64,000 bases of DNA from an uncultured Clostridia bacterium (GCA_949283125.1 CASDRK010000017.1:124001-188000); one strand, 5' to 3'. Positions 41,131 through 50,288 are shown, counted from the first letter of the stretch. Numbers and translations are program-made. Notes: generated from the letters alone by a model not told the origin.

Positions 41131-41832
41131 TCAAAGCGACATAAGGTACTGAATTTCCTGTCTGTTGAGCTTCCGCCATTGCCCCCTGTCAAGGCCGCGC
41201 AGCGTCAGTTCGCCCACCTTGATGCGTTTGAGAAGCGTGACTTCCCTGCCTATAGCCGCAAACATCTTGCGCACCTCACGATTTTTGCCTTCGGTGATAG
41301 TTATGTGGATTTTGGTATACTGCTTGTTTGTTTCCACTATGTGCGCTCTGCATTTCTTTGTGACGTAGCCGCCCTCGATCTCCACTCCGCTCCTTATCGG
41401 ATTGAGAGTGGCTTCAGTGGCCGTCCCTTCTATCTTTACAAGATATGTTTTCGGGACTTCGTTTGACGGGTGAGTGAGCCGCTGGGCGAGTTCGCCGTCC
41501 GTTGTAAGTATCAGCAACCCTTCGCTGTCGTAGTCCAGCCTGCCGACGGGATATATCCTTCCTACGTCCGGCGGCAGCAGCTCCATTACGGTTCTGCGTC
41601 CGCGCTCGTCGGATACTGTGCTCAGGTACCCTTTGGGCTTATTTAAAATATAATACTCATTCTTTTTCAAAGCTACTCTGTTGCCGTCGAAAGTTACCTC
41701 GTCTCCCTCGTCCGCTTCCATTCCGAGAGTGGCAACCTTGCCGTTGAGTTTTATTCTTCCCTGTTTTATCAGTTCGTCGCAGTCCCGTCTCGAAGCAACG
41801 CCGCAGGCGGCAAGAAATTTATTCAAGCGCAT
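41131..41832 (-). CDS. rluB: Ribosomal large-subunit pseudouridine synthase, RluB/RsuA family
   Basis: 233 residues. An S4 RNA-binding domain ('MRLNKFLAACGVASRRDCDELI') is followed by the RsuA-type catalytic domain with 'GRLDYDSEGLLILT' (catalytic Asp) and the C-terminal 'EGKNREVRKMF'. It isomerises uridine in rRNA; RluB-type enzymes act at 23S U2605. GAGGAAG precedes the ATG. It is the last gene of the minus-strand block DUF2953-ytfJ-dacB-rluB. Confidence 0.93.
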   Translation of the reverse strand: MRLNKFLAACGVASRRDCDELIKQGRIKLNGKVATLGMEADEGDEVTFDGNRVALKKNEYYILNKPKGYLSTVSDERGRRTVMELLPPDVGRIYPVGRLDYDSEGLLILTTDGELAQRLTHPSNEVPKTYLVKIEGTATEATLNPIRSGVEIEGGYVTKKCRAHIVETNKQYTKIHITITEGKNREVRKMFAAIGREVTLLKRIKVGELTLRGLDRGQWRKLNRQEIQYLMSL

Positions 41833-41842
41833 TATTTCTTCC

Positions 41843-42910
41843 TCAAAAAATTTTGTCTCTGGTAATAATACTATATAAATCTGCGCTAAAAATCAAGTTA
41901 TTTTCGCAATAAATTTCCAGTCTGCCCGCAACGTCGCCTGCATTTGTGCGCGACTTACATTCAAAAGCAACGCATTCCGTCCGTATTTTGCTCCCCTTTT
42001 TTAGCAGAATTGTTTGTGTGTTGCGCGTTGTGCACGGCAGTCCGCCGCACATGAAAACTCTGTCGCCTTTTATCTCTTTCAGCTCGTATCCGGAAAATGC
42101 GGACTCTATGAGTTTTTGGCTCCTTTCATACATATCCGGACAATTCAGCACTACGCACACAACGTCCATGCCGTTCCGCTCGGCAGAAGATACAAGACAT
42201 CTGCCTGCGCGCATCGTGTATCCGGTTTTTATCCCGTTCGCACCCTCCACAAGAGACAGCATCTTATTCTTGTTTACAAAACTGCGGTATTCTCCGGCGT
42301 AACTTCTTGATGAAACGATCTCTTTAAAGCGCGCGTTTTTCATTGCCTCGCATGCTATAATGCAGAGGTCGCGCGCAGTCGTGTAGTGGTCGTCGGCAGG
42401 CAGACCGCTCGGATTGGAAAAGTGCGTTTGAACTGCGCCTGCCCGCGCCGCCCGCTCGTTCATGACTTCAGCAAATTCGGCAATTCCGCCGCTGTGATGT
42501 ATGGCGAGCGCTGTTGCGCTGTCGTTGCCGGAGCGGAGCATGAGTCCGTACAGAAGATCCTTTACCGATATTTTTTCGCCCCGGCGCAAATATATGCTCG
42601 AACCCTCCACTCCGATGGCCTCGTCGGGCACGGTTATCACTTCGTTCGGGTCGCAGTCCTCTATTATTATCAGCGCCGTCATTATCTTTGTCGTGCTCGC
42701 CATGGGAAGTTCCGCCATCTCGTTGCGCGCGTGCAACGTGCTGCCGGTGGCAAGTTCCATAACGCATTCCGCCCTGCCGTCCGCCTCTGCGCTGTACGTC
42801 CGGCAAAAAAACGAATGTGCGCCGGCCGATGCAGCGGCGCACACGCCAACGGCAAAACTAATTTTCAGTAATGTTGCGCACAAGTTCGCCAGTTTTTTCG
42901 ATAAGCGCAT
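41843..42910 (-). CDS. D-alanyl-D-alanine carboxypeptidase, sporulation DacB-like
   Basis: 355 residues with a signal peptide ('LLKISFAVGVCAAASAGAHS'). The active-site set is S-T-T-K ('ASTTKIM'), S-G-N ('RSGNDSA') and K-T-G ('GIKTGYT'). A C-terminal beta domain (PBP5_C type) is followed by a hydrophobic end that may anchor it. Its neighbours GerW/YtfJ and DUF2953 suggest a role in spore cortex or germination, like DacB/DacF. GGAGG lies 12 nt before the ATG, inside ytfJ, with a 53-nt overlap. Confidence 0.88.
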   Translation of the reverse strand: MRLSKKLANLCATLLKISFAVGVCAAASAGAHSFFCRTYSAEADGRAECVMELATGSTLHARNEMAELPMASTTKIMTALIIIEDCDPNEVITVPDEAIGVEGSSIYLRRGEKISVKDLLYGLMLRSGNDSATALAIHHSGGIAEFAEVMNERAARAGAVQTHFSNPSGLPADDHYTTARDLCIIACEAMKNARFKEIVSSRSYAGEYRSFVNKNKMLSLVEGANGIKTGYTMRAGRCLVSSAERNGMDVVCVVLNCPDMYERSQKLIESAFSGYELKEIKGDRVFMCGGLPCTTRNTQTILLKKGSKIRTECVAFECKSRTNAGDVAGRLEIYCENNLIFSADLYSIITRDKIF

Positions 42911-43229
42911 TTACGGGCTCGTCCTCCATTTTCAAAAGCCGACAGCCTTTGCCGTCGTCAACGAGAAAGCCTTTGGGCTTTACGGTGACTACCGAGCCGT
43001 TGCCGCCGGCAAGCTTGAATCCGTCGGCGGCATTGAACGTCTTTACGTCGCCGTATTCTCCTCCTCCGCCGATATTCACAACCGTGACCGAAGCGATTGG
43101 GATCACCTGCGACCCGCTCACCGTTATTATCGGGTCGCCCACCACGGTGTCGGCGTCGGCGACTTTGTCTATGGCAGGCAACGGTTTTTCGTATTCGTTG
43201 CGCACCCTTTCCTTTTTAAGCTTGTTCAT
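42858..43229 (-). CDS. ytfJ: GerW family sporulation protein YtfJ
   Basis: 123 residues with the GerW pattern: 'ADTVVGDPIITVSGSQVIPIASVTV', a glycine-rich loop 'NIGGGGEYGD' and the C-terminal 'VTVKPKGFLVDD'. YtfJ is needed for L-alanine germination in B. subtilis. It follows the DUF2953 gene with a 14-nt overlap, the same ytfI-ytfJ order as in Bacillus. Confidence 0.92.
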   Translation of the reverse strand: MNKLKKERVRNEYEKPLPAIDKVADADTVVGDPIITVSGSQVIPIASVTVVNIGGGGEYGDVKTFNAADGFKLAGGNGSVVTVKPKGFLVDDGKGCRLLKMEDEPVNALIEKTGELVRNITEN

Positions 43230-43779
43230 TGAGTTTCTCCGTTATCATTATAAAAATTATTTTGAGAACGGCGAGAAGATTGATAACGCCGCTTATTTTT
43301 GCGCACCATGCAACGTCGCCGTGTTCCCGGTTTAGAATCATATAATTGCTCAGTTTTGCTTTGCCGCCGTTTAACGCAATGAATGAATAGAGCGCCTGTG
43401 CGGCCGCATGTTGCGCTACCGCCGCATAGGCCGGGCCGTCCTTTAGCATGCCGTAATCGCCGAGCTGAATCACCTTCGTCACGCTCAAATTATTGAAAAT
43501 TTTAAGTGCGTTGCTCTTGATAAACCCTGAATCCAGCGGCTTGTCGCGCCCGTTTATCTGCATTTTTGTGAGCGAATGCTCCACCGTGTTGACCTTCAGC
43601 ACGGGCAGTCTGCCGTACAGCGCCACAGTCAGTCCGCCTTTTCTGCGCCGGGAATCAAAGTAGATGTAGTTGTTGATGTGAACGGGAAACAGCAGGATCA
43701 GAAATGTTGCGGCCGTCGCCCATGCGGCAGTACTCACATTGTTATTATCCGCATATCTTAACGCAAATATGTAAATCAT
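43216..43779 (-). CDS. DUF2953 (YtfI-like) membrane-anchored protein
   Basis: 187 residues. An N-terminal hydrophobic stretch (about 17-35), a globular part with 'LPVLKVNTVEHS', 'AAVAQHAAAQALYSFI', and a C-terminal hydrophobic helix. YtfI/DUF2953 proteins precede YtfJ in sporulators. The start is uncertain: ATG 43779 abuts the terminator of scpB and has no Shine-Dalgarno. The in-frame GTG at 43737 has a GATAAT box 6 nt upstream and could be a leaderless start. Confidence 0.78.
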   Translation of the reverse strand: MIYIFALRYADNNNVSTAAWATAATFLILLFPVHINNYIYFDSRRRKGGLTVALYGRLPVLKVNTVEHSLTKMQINGRDKPLDSGFIKSNALKIFNNLSVTKVIQLGDYGMLKDGPAYAAVAQHAAAQALYSFIALNGGKAKLSNYMILNREHGDVAWCAKISGVINLLAVLKIIFIMITEKLNEQA

Positions 43780-43780
43780 G

Positions 43781-43807
43781 TAAAAAAGCCGGCTTCAAGC
43801 CGGCTTT
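43781..43807 (-). terminator. scpB operon terminator
   Basis: Minus-strand AAAGCCGGCTTGAAGCCGGCTTT followed by TTTTTTA, 25 nt past the scpB stop. It separates the lysA-scpB operon from DUF2953-ytfJ. Confidence 0.9.
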
Positions 43808-43834
43808 CTATCGATTATTTGATCTTCAGTCAGA

Positions 43835-44554
43835 TTATTTGATTTCGATTATGTCGTCGTCCTCTCCGTCGAGATGTTCGGGCAATTCATACCCGTCTTC
43901 GGTAACTTTGGGTTCGGGCTTTTCGTTCTTTTTCTTTTCTATCATTTCAGGATCGTTTTCTTCCGAATATTCGTCCTTGTGATAGAGATAATTGCTGTCC
44001 TCCTCATCGAGGATTGAAGCGTTCAGCTCGGCTATCTGGGCCATAAGCTCGTCATAGTCGGGCAATTCGTCTATCGAATTGAGTTTGAAGCGTTTTAAAA
44101 AATTGTCTGTGGTGGCATATAATATGGGCTTGCCTACGGCGTCCTTACGGCCGCAGGGCACTATCATATCGAGGTCGAGCAGCGTATGTATGGCATAGTC
44201 GCAACTGACCTGCCTTATTTCTTCCAGCTCGCCCTTGGTGACGGGCTGTTTATAGGCGATAAGCGCCGCGCACTCGAGTATCGTCCTCGTGAACTCTTTT
44301 TCCTTTATGGGCTGGAGCACGGCCGAAATCTGTTGTTTGTAGGCGGGATTGGTTGCAAACTGTATTTTGCCGTTGAATGTAAGCAACTGTATGCCGCTCG
44401 GATCAGAATATTTATTCTTCAGCTCGTCTATGCAGGCGTTTACCTCCTTCAGCGAGCAGCCGAGCTTTTCTATTATGAATTTCACCTGAACGGCGTCGCC
44501 GGAGGCAAAGGCTATCGCCTCAATTATATTCGTCAAATTGTTCAATGTCCACAT
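43835..44554 (-). CDS. scpB: Segregation and condensation protein ScpB
   Basis: 239 residues. Two winged-helix domains of ScpB ('IIEAIAFASGD', 'LECAALIAYKQPVTKGELEEIR', 'DAVGKPILYATTDNFLKRF'), then an acidic, disordered tail (about 180-239). It binds ScpA and SMC in chromosome condensation. The annotated ATG at 44554 has AAGG directly against it. TTG at 44545 is better spaced and gives the family-typical N-terminus 'NNLTNIIEAI'. It overlaps scpA by about 35 nt. Confidence 0.93.
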   Translation of the reverse strand: MWTLNNLTNIIEAIAFASGDAVQVKFIIEKLGCSLKEVNACIDELKNKYSDPSGIQLLTFNGKIQFATNPAYKQQISAVLQPIKEKEFTRTILECAALIAYKQPVTKGELEEIRQVSCDYAIHTLLDLDMIVPCGRKDAVGKPILYATTDNFLKRFKLNSIDELPDYDELMAQIAELNASILDEEDSNYLYHKDEYSEENDPEMIEKKKNEKPEPKVTEDGYELPEHLDGEDDDIIEIK

Positions 44555-45338
44555 CCTTCAAATCCACGTCGGGATTGCGTTTAATTATTATAGTTCCGAA
44601 AGTTTGCTGTTGTTCGACAATTATGTACTGATATTTCAGCATCTCCAAAAGAGCCTGAAAGGTTGTGATGACCTCGTTTCTGGAAAAGCTGCCGAACAGG
44701 CTTTCAAACTCTATCTGCTCGTTCTTTTCAAGCATTCCGCCGATAAACTTCACCTTTTCCTCTACGGTGAATTCATCCTTGGGTATCTCCTTTACGTTGT
44801 CCTTTTCGCGCTGCATGCTCTCGTTGCGGAGCAGAAGTTTGGCAAACGCTTCAAGCATTGCCGACACGCTGAAATCGGTGTAGACAACCTTTACTTCGCT
44901 GAAATCCTTGGAAGGCGGCTTGAAGTAAAATCCTACAGTCTCCATCTCCTTCAGTTGCGGCGTCTTTTCCTTTATCAGTTCAAATTCGCGCTGGCGCAGC
45001 TGTTCTATCAGGGCCTGCCGTTCCTCGTCGTCGCCGCCCATATCTTCGCCCGCCACCTCCATGGCGGGGACCATGGCCTGCGACTTTATATATACGATGC
45101 GCGCAGCCATGGCAAGATATTCGCTCTCCTTGTCCACATTGCGCGAAGGCTGGGTCTTCATGTACTCTATGTAGTCCAGAAACTGTTCCGTTACTTTGGA
45201 CACGAAGATATCCTCGATCTTTATCTGCGCAATATTTATCAGATGCAGCAGAAGATCGAGCGGGCCTTCGAAGTCGTCGAGAACGGTATTGTAATCGACG
45301 ACCGATTCAAAATTGGAGTAGTCTTTGGCTGAAGTCAT
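44520..45338 (-). CDS. scpA: Segregation and condensation protein ScpA
   Basis: 272 residues. The kleisin N-terminus 'FEGPLDLLLHLINIAQIKIEDI' and 'SEYLAMAARIVYIKSQ' bind the SMC neck. The C-terminal winged helix 'RNEVITTFQALLEMLKYQYIIVEQQ' binds the SMC head. The start at ATG 45338 forms an ATGA overlap with the stop of the site-2 protease gene; longer starts (45353, 45359) fall inside that gene. Confidence 0.94.
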   Translation of the reverse strand: MTSAKDYSNFESVVDYNTVLDDFEGPLDLLLHLINIAQIKIEDIFVSKVTEQFLDYIEYMKTQPSRNVDKESEYLAMAARIVYIKSQAMVPAMEVAGEDMGGDDEERQALIEQLRQREFELIKEKTPQLKEMETVGFYFKPPSKDFSEVKVVYTDFSVSAMLEAFAKLLLRNESMQREKDNVKEIPKDEFTVEEKVKFIGGMLEKNEQIEFESLFGSFSRNEVITTFQALLEMLKYQYIIVEQQQTFGTIIIKRNPDVDLKDVDIEQFDEYN

Positions 45339-46075
45339 AGCGTGAATATCCATCTCCATGCGGCCTGAACGGGATAGCCGACGATTTCGGTTGCAAAGCG
45401 CATTATATAACCGAGAATATCGCAGTAATGCGCCCAACCGACATAGTTGGCCAGAATACCGCAGATGAAACTTTCGGCGATCAGAACAATGAGTATCATC
45501 TGTCCGTAATCGCGCAGAAAGCGGGTTACGGGATTTACCGGACGCGTGCAAGATTCAAGCACTTTGAACCCGTCGAGAGGATAGAGCGGCAAAAGATTGA
45601 AAACGAACACGCAAAGGCTGTAAGAATATATAAGATAAAACACAAGGCATATAAAAAATCCGGCATAGCCGAGAGAGTCATATGCTCTGTAGTAAATAAC
45701 GCCGTCGGTAATTGTCACCGCGTCATCGAACGCAAAATGGCTGAGCAGCGCAAACAGCATGAACGCGAAAAATGCGATTATGTAGTTTACGACGACTCCC
45801 GCCGCAGACGTTATCAGCATCCCCTTGCGGTAATTTTTGAAGTTTGAAGGGTTTACCGGCACCGGTCTGGCCCAGCCGAAACCGACGAGAGCGCAACAGA
45901 TAAAGCCGACGGGATCGAGGTGCTTCAGCGGGTTAAACGTCAGCCTGCCCATGGCCTTGGCCGTGCCGTCGCCGCACTTGTACGCGGCAAAGGCGTGCCC
46001 GAGTTCATGCGGGACGAGGACGAATATTACGGCGATAAAGCCTGCAAGGTAGCTTAAGATATCGACAACGGACAT
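45335..46075 (-). CDS. Site-2 protease family (M50) membrane metalloprotease
   Basis: 246 residues with about six TM segments. H-E-L-G-H ('PHELGHAF') and the C-terminal 'LPLYPLDGFKV' (N/L-x-x-P-x-x-x-L-D-G) carry the zinc ligands. There is no PDZ domain; it belongs to the compact S2P class found next to scpA in Firmicutes. The substrate is unknown, possibly an anti-sigma factor or a signal-peptide remnant. The stop and start of adjacent genes abut lysA and overlap scpA. Confidence 0.9.
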   Translation of the reverse strand: MSVVDILSYLAGFIAVIFVLVPHELGHAFAAYKCGDGTAKAMGRLTFNPLKHLDPVGFICCALVGFGWARPVPVNPSNFKNYRKGMLITSAAGVVVNYIIAFFAFMLFALLSHFAFDDAVTITDGVIYYRAYDSLGYAGFFICLVFYLIYSYSLCVFVFNLLPLYPLDGFKVLESCTRPVNPVTRFLRDYGQMILIVLIAESFICGILANYVGWAHYCDILGYIMRFATEIVGYPVQAAWRWIFTL

Positions 46076-47401
46076 TTATTTGAGTCTTTGGGGGACGACG
46101 TCGTTGCGGACGAGATCCTCGTACGTCTGTTTTTTGATTATGACATCGGCATTTCCATCCCTTACGAGCACGGCCGCGGGGACAAAATTGCGGTTATAAT
46201 TGCTTGCCATCGAATAGTTGTATGCGCCCGTGGAAAGCACGGCAAGCACGTCGCCGCTTTCAATTTCCGGCAATGCGACGTTGACGGCGATGATGTCGCC
46301 GCTTTCGCAGCACTTGCCGGCGATGGTCGCCTTCTGTGTGCACGGCGCGTTCATCTTGCCCGCCGCGACGACCGTATATTTGGACTGATAGAGCGCGTAT
46401 CTCGGATTTTCAAACATGCCGCCATCCACGGCGATATAAGTCTTTATTCCCGGAATGTTTTTGACTGCGCCGGCCGTGTAAAGGGTCACTCCCGCTTCGC
46501 CCACTATCGAGCGCCCGGGCTCTATCGCCAGAAAGGGCTTGGCTATGCCGAGCTTTTCCGCTCTGTCCGAAACGGTGTCGCACAGGGCTTTGAGGTATCC
46601 GGCATAATCCGAACATGCGAGCTTCGGATCTTCGTCGGTATAATATATCCCGAATCCCCCGCCGATGTTCAGCATGCCCGCTTCAAAACCGCATTCCGCT
46701 TTTATTTTTGCGATAAAGTCCGTCATCTTTTCGGCCGCGATCACAAAGGATTGTTTTTCGAATATCTGCGAACCGATATGACAATGAAAACCTTTCAAAA
46801 CGAGATGCCTTTTGCCGAGCACGTATGCGGTCATCTCTTTCGCCGTGCCGTTGGCTATCGAAAAACCGAACTTGCTGTCCGGCGTGGCCGTCTGCACATA
46901 AGCGTGCGTGTGAGCTTCAACACCGGGATTTATGCGGATCAGCACGCTCTGTTTTACGCCTTTTTTTTCGCACAGCGCGTCCAGCCTGTCGGCTTCGAGT
47001 TCGGAATCGACCACAATGACGCCCACCCCGCTGTCTACGGCGTAGTTCAATTCATCGGGCGTTTTATTGTTTCCGTGCATGCATATCCGGTCCGCAGGGA
47101 AACCTGCGCTCAGCGCCGTGTACAGCTCGCCGCCGGACACAACGTCCGCTCCGATGCCCTCGCTCCGGGCGATTTTATATATCGCCTTGCATGAAAACGC
47201 CTTGGAAGCGTACAGCACAACGCCGTATCCGCCGTAGTTTTCTTCCAGCGATTTTTTATATGTGCGCATCATCTCGCGGATGTAAGCTTCGTCAAAGACG
47301 TAAAGCGGAGTTCCGAACCGCCTTGCAAGCTCTTCCGCGTCGCACCCGCCTATTTCGAGGTGCCCCTCGGAATTTATTTTCAATGTGTTTCTTTGGTTCA
47401 T
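46076..47401 (-). CDS. lysA: Diaminopimelate decarboxylase
   Basis: 441 residues. PLP lysine in 'LYASKAFSC', 'GGELYTALSAGFP', 'NPGVEAHTHAYVQT', 'GGGFGIYY' and the C-terminal 'CCESGDI' (active-site Cys) and 'STGAYNYSMASNYN'. It converts meso-DAP to L-lysine. The ATG at 47401 ('MNQRN') is chosen over TTG 47419 because AGAGG is 8 nt upstream. First gene of lysA-S2P-scpA-scpB, with its own promoter. Confidence 0.96.
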   Translation of the reverse strand: MNQRNTLKINSEGHLEIGGCDAEELARRFGTPLYVFDEAYIREMMRTYKKSLEENYGGYGVVLYASKAFSCKAIYKIARSEGIGADVVSGGELYTALSAGFPADRICMHGNNKTPDELNYAVDSGVGVIVVDSELEADRLDALCEKKGVKQSVLIRINPGVEAHTHAYVQTATPDSKFGFSIANGTAKEMTAYVLGKRHLVLKGFHCHIGSQIFEKQSFVIAAEKMTDFIAKIKAECGFEAGMLNIGGGFGIYYTDEDPKLACSDYAGYLKALCDTVSDRAEKLGIAKPFLAIEPGRSIVGEAGVTLYTAGAVKNIPGIKTYIAVDGGMFENPRYALYQSKYTVVAAGKMNAPCTQKATIAGKCCESGDIIAVNVALPEIESGDVLAVLSTGAYNYSMASNYNRNFVPAAVLVRDGNADVIIKKQTYEDLVRNDVVPQRLK

Positions 47402-47434
47402 CAAAAGAGCCTCTGGCAAAATAATTATATAATT

Positions 47435-47463
47435 ATTTTACCAAAGGCGGCTCGTTTAGTCAA
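47435..47463 (-). promoter_or_regulatory. lysA operon promoter
   Basis: Minus-strand TTGACT (47458-47463), 17-bp spacer, TAAAAT (47435-47440). The leader is about 27 nt with AGAGG. Confidence 0.75.
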
Positions 47464-47497
47464 ATGATTTACACAATATATGGTATAAACCGCGGCG

Positions 47498-48655
47498 CTA
47501 CATGCACCAGTTATCGGCGATCTTGTGCCAGTTATCAAAGAATTTGGCCCTGTCGGCCTGTTCCGAACAGACTAGCGCAAGGCTGTCGCACATCACTCCG
47601 TCCCTGTAAACTTCTATTCTGCCGACGACATCGCCTTTAAATACGGGAGCTTTTGCTGCGGGAAGAGACACGACAAACGAAATTTCCGGCTGTTCGCCGC
47701 GCCTGCAGAACACAAAGCTGTCGCGTTCGGCCCTCACGCAGACGCTCTCCTTCACGCCCATCAGCACAGGCAACCTGTCGTTGATGTTGACTTCGCTGTC
47801 CAGAACCATTTTATTGCAATAATTGGCAAATCCGTAATTTAAAAGATTTTCCGACGAATCGAAGCGGGCATCGCTCGTTCCGCCGCCGAGCACCGCCGAC
47901 ACGAGACGCAGATTGTCCCTTTCGGCCGTGGAAGCGAGACAAAAGCCCGCTTCGTTGGTGAATCCCGTCTTGCCGCCGTCGCAAGCGGAGTACCTGCGGA
48001 TCAGCTTGTTCGTGTTCGTCATCGACGTCGTCCGCCCGTCGGGATGAACAAAATCTTCAAGCCAGATAGAGCTGTAATCGAAATACTTTTCATGCCCCGT
48101 CAGATTGGCGAACATGATCGCAACGTCGCGCGCGCAAGAGTATTGCGTCTGCTTGGGAAGACCGGTGCAATTGGCAAACAGCGTATCGCGACAGCCGAGT
48201 TGCTCCGCTCTTTCGTTCATCGCGGCCACAAAACTTTCCTCGCTGCCGCTGACGGCCTCGGCAAGCGCCACGCAGCTGTCGTTTGCGGAACAGACAACTA
48301 CGGACTTTACAAGATCGTCAACGGTATAATTCAGCCCGCTCTGCAAAAACACCTGCGAACCGCCCATACCCGCCGCGCGCTCCGATACGCACACCAGATC
48401 GCCGAAATGCAATTTGCCTCCCTCTGCGGCTTCAAAAACCAGTGTAAGAGTCATTACTTTGCACACGCTTGCGATGGGCATGCGTTCGAGCGAGTTCTGC
48501 TCGTATATTACCTCTCCGGAGCCGGCGTCAATAAGACAGGCGCTTTTGCAGCCCGAAACGAGATCTTCTTCCGCCCTTGCGTTCCCCGCGGGAGCAACCG
48601 CGCAGCCAAGACACAGCCCGAGCGCGCCTAACGCCGCCAAAACAAATTTTTTCAT
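47498..48655 (-). CDS. D-alanyl-D-alanine carboxypeptidase, DacF-like
   Basis: 385 residues with a signal peptide ending near 'GNARAEE'. Active-site motifs are S-V-C-K ('IASVCKVM'), S-A-N ('CSANDSC') and K-T-G ('GGKTGFT'). It belongs to the PBP5/DacF low-molecular-weight group, which trims pentapeptide side chains in the wall or spore cortex. The ATG at 48655 ('MKKF') gives a normal signal peptide. The start at 48691 would prefix 12 unlikely residues. No clear Shine-Dalgarno is visible. Confidence 0.9.
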   Translation of the reverse strand: MKKFVLAALGALGLCLGCAVAPAGNARAEEDLVSGCKSACLIDAGSGEVIYEQNSLERMPIASVCKVMTLTLVFEAAEGGKLHFGDLVCVSERAAGMGGSQVFLQSGLNYTVDDLVKSVVVCSANDSCVALAEAVSGSEESFVAAMNERAEQLGCRDTLFANCTGLPKQTQYSCARDVAIMFANLTGHEKYFDYSSIWLEDFVHPDGRTTSMTNTNKLIRRYSACDGGKTGFTNEAGFCLASTAERDNLRLVSAVLGGGTSDARFDSSENLLNYGFANYCNKMVLDSEVNINDRLPVLMGVKESVCVRAERDSFVFCRRGEQPEISFVVSLPAAKAPVFKGDVVGRIEVYRDGVMCDSLALVCSEQADRAKFFDNWHKIADNWCM

Positions 48656-48703
48656 GCAAATATTTTGCGGAAACGGCGGAAAAATATACATTTGCGTATA
48701 TGA

Positions 48704-49246
48704 TCAAACTATAACTATCAGAATCCTGAACACCACGTGCAGCAATACCATCATGAGCAAACAATTTGCCAAAGCAAAAGCGGCGGGACAAAGCAGAGCA
48801 TGCCTGATTTCAAGCAATCTGCAGCATTCTGCAACAAACCAGCATGACGCGGCGGAAGCGAGACTGCAAGGAATGAAGATTATTACGGCGGAACAGACCC
48901 CGCCGAATCCCATACGTCCGAACAGCACCGCGCAATAAAATACGCACACGAGCGTCCGGATAAAAATTATGGCAGCCGTCGCTGCCTTGAATTTTGTAAA
49001 TCTGGCTACGACGAAAAATGCGTAAAGATAGAATAATTCCTTCAACGCATGTGTCGCCAGCAGTCGTCCGCTTTCAAATGCAAATATACACGCAACGTAA
49101 TCGCGGGCATAATTTTCGAAATAGAAGGATATATTTGCAATTTTGTAAAGTACTATGCCACATATAATAGCCAATATAAAGGCCGAAAGCAGGACAATAA
49201 TGTAGTTTTTATCCCATTTTATCTCTTTTAAAGAAAATTTCCCCAT
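48704..49246 (-). CDS. Polytopic membrane protein of unknown family
   Basis: 180 residues with about five hydrophobic segments (roughly 16-36, 50-80, 85-110, 117-140, 150-178). I do not recognise a family with confidence. Size and topology resemble SpoIIM-like proteins, and it follows spoIVB, so a sporulation role is possible. There is no Shine-Dalgarno, and the ATG lies inside the stem of the hairpin that follows spoIVB (49233-49269), which would hide it in read-through mRNA. Several cysteines in membrane segments are unusual. Confidence 0.7.
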   Translation of the reverse strand: MGKFSLKEIKWDKNYIIVLLSAFILAIICGIVLYKIANISFYFENYARDYVACIFAFESGRLLATHALKELFYLYAFFVVARFTKFKAATAAIIFIRTLVCVFYCAVLFGRMGFGGVCSAVIIFIPCSLASAASCWFVAECCRLLEIRHALLCPAAFALANCLLMMVLLHVVFRILIVIV

Positions 49247-49269
49247 ATAAATCTATATGAGGAAATTTC
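49233..49269 (-). terminator. Hairpin after spoIVB overlapping the next start codon
   Basis: Minus-strand GAAATTTCCTCATATAG...TATATGGGGAAATTTTC followed by TTTAAAA. It contains the ATG of the membrane-protein gene in its 3' arm. A second inverted repeat, GCTCAAT/ATTGAGC, lies at 49270-49287. Confidence 0.65.
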
Positions 49270-49271
49270 GC

Positions 49272-50288
49272 TCAATATGAATTGAGCATTTTATCTATCG
49301 CTATGCCGTATCCCCTCGTCGGGTCGTTGACGAACACGTGCGTCACCGCTCCGATGAGTTTTCCGTTCTGAACTATCGGACTGCCGCTCATGCCCTGAAC
49401 AATGCCGCCCGAAAGCTCTATCAGCTCCCTGTCGTCCACCCTTATTACAAAATTCCGGTTATCCTTGTTGAAAGCGTCCACTTTAATTATGCTGATGTCG
49501 TATTCCTCCGTCCTGTTCTCCGTAACGGTGGAATAAATTGTTGCCTTACCCATCTCCGCTTCGCCGATGTTTGCGGTCTTTATCTTCTTCAACTCCGACG
49601 TGTCGAGCTCTTCCGAAACTCTGCCGAAAATGCCGCACGCCCCGTTTTGCGATGCCGCGCCTATCATATAATTGCTCTCTATGCTGCCTTTAAGTTCGCC
49701 CGGGTTGCCGCGCATTCCCTTTTTTACGCCGTATATCGCACATGTGTATATTGCCCCGCCGTTTATCTGCATGATATTTTTTGATCTGTCGGTGACGGGA
49801 TGACCAAGCGATGCGATCATGTTTCTGGTCTTATCCACAAACGTCACCGTGCCTATTCCGTTCACGCTGTCCTTTACCAGCATGCCAAGCTTTCTGCTTC
49901 GCGACGCGCGGTCGAGCACGGGCACGGCGCGCACGGTCAGAGTTTCGTCTCCTCTCCTCACCACAATTTCATAATATTTGCATTGCTCGTCGAGCGCCCT
50001 GTTCAGATCGTCCGCCTCATCGACCTCTGCGCCGTTGATGCTCTCTATGACGTCGCCGGCCATTATGCCGCAGTCGCGCGCCGGACTGGATACGCCCGAT
50101 TCCGACAGCACGTCGCACAACCCCACGACCTCCACAGTCTTGGTATTCAGCACAAATCCGGCCGCAAATCCGCCGAGATATATTTCGCGCTCGTCAGCAT
50201 AGGCCGCCGTCGTTGCAAACGATATGCAGATGATGAGTGCGCACAATACCGCAAGCAGAGCTCTTTTGGTTTTAAGGGAATAAGACAT
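49272..50288 (-). CDS. spoIVB: SpoIVB serine peptidase
   Basis: 338 residues. N-terminal signal/anchor (about 8-30), PDZ domain (about 55-125, 'GIMAGDVIESINGAEV'), then the SA-clan S55 peptidase with H in 'SLGHPV' and nucleophile S in 'QGMSGSPIV'. It triggers sigma-K processing across the forespore membranes. Upstream on the minus strand, GCATA and CACAATG are spaced 17 nt, near the sigma-F/G pattern; I rate this as weak. It follows recN, as in Bacillus. Confidence 0.93.
   Translation of the reverse strand: MSYSLKTKRALLAVLCALIICISFATTAAYADEREIYLGGFAAGFVLNTKTVEVVGLCDVLSESGVSSPARDCGIMAGDVIESINGAEVDEADDLNRALDEQCKYYEIVVRRGDETLTVRAVPVLDRASRSRKLGMLVKDSVNGIGTVTFVDKTRNMIASLGHPVTDRSKNIMQINGGAIYTCAIYGVKKGMRGNPGELKGSIESNYMIGAASQNGACGIFGRVSEELDTSELKKIKTANIGEAEMGKATIYSTVTENRTEEYDISIIKVDAFNKDNRNFVIRVDDRELIELSGGIVQGMSGSPIVQNGKLIGAVTHVFVNDPTRGYGIAIDKMLNSY

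Noticed and set aside
46088..47194. 368-residue plus-strand ORF
   Set aside because: Antisense shadow of lysA.
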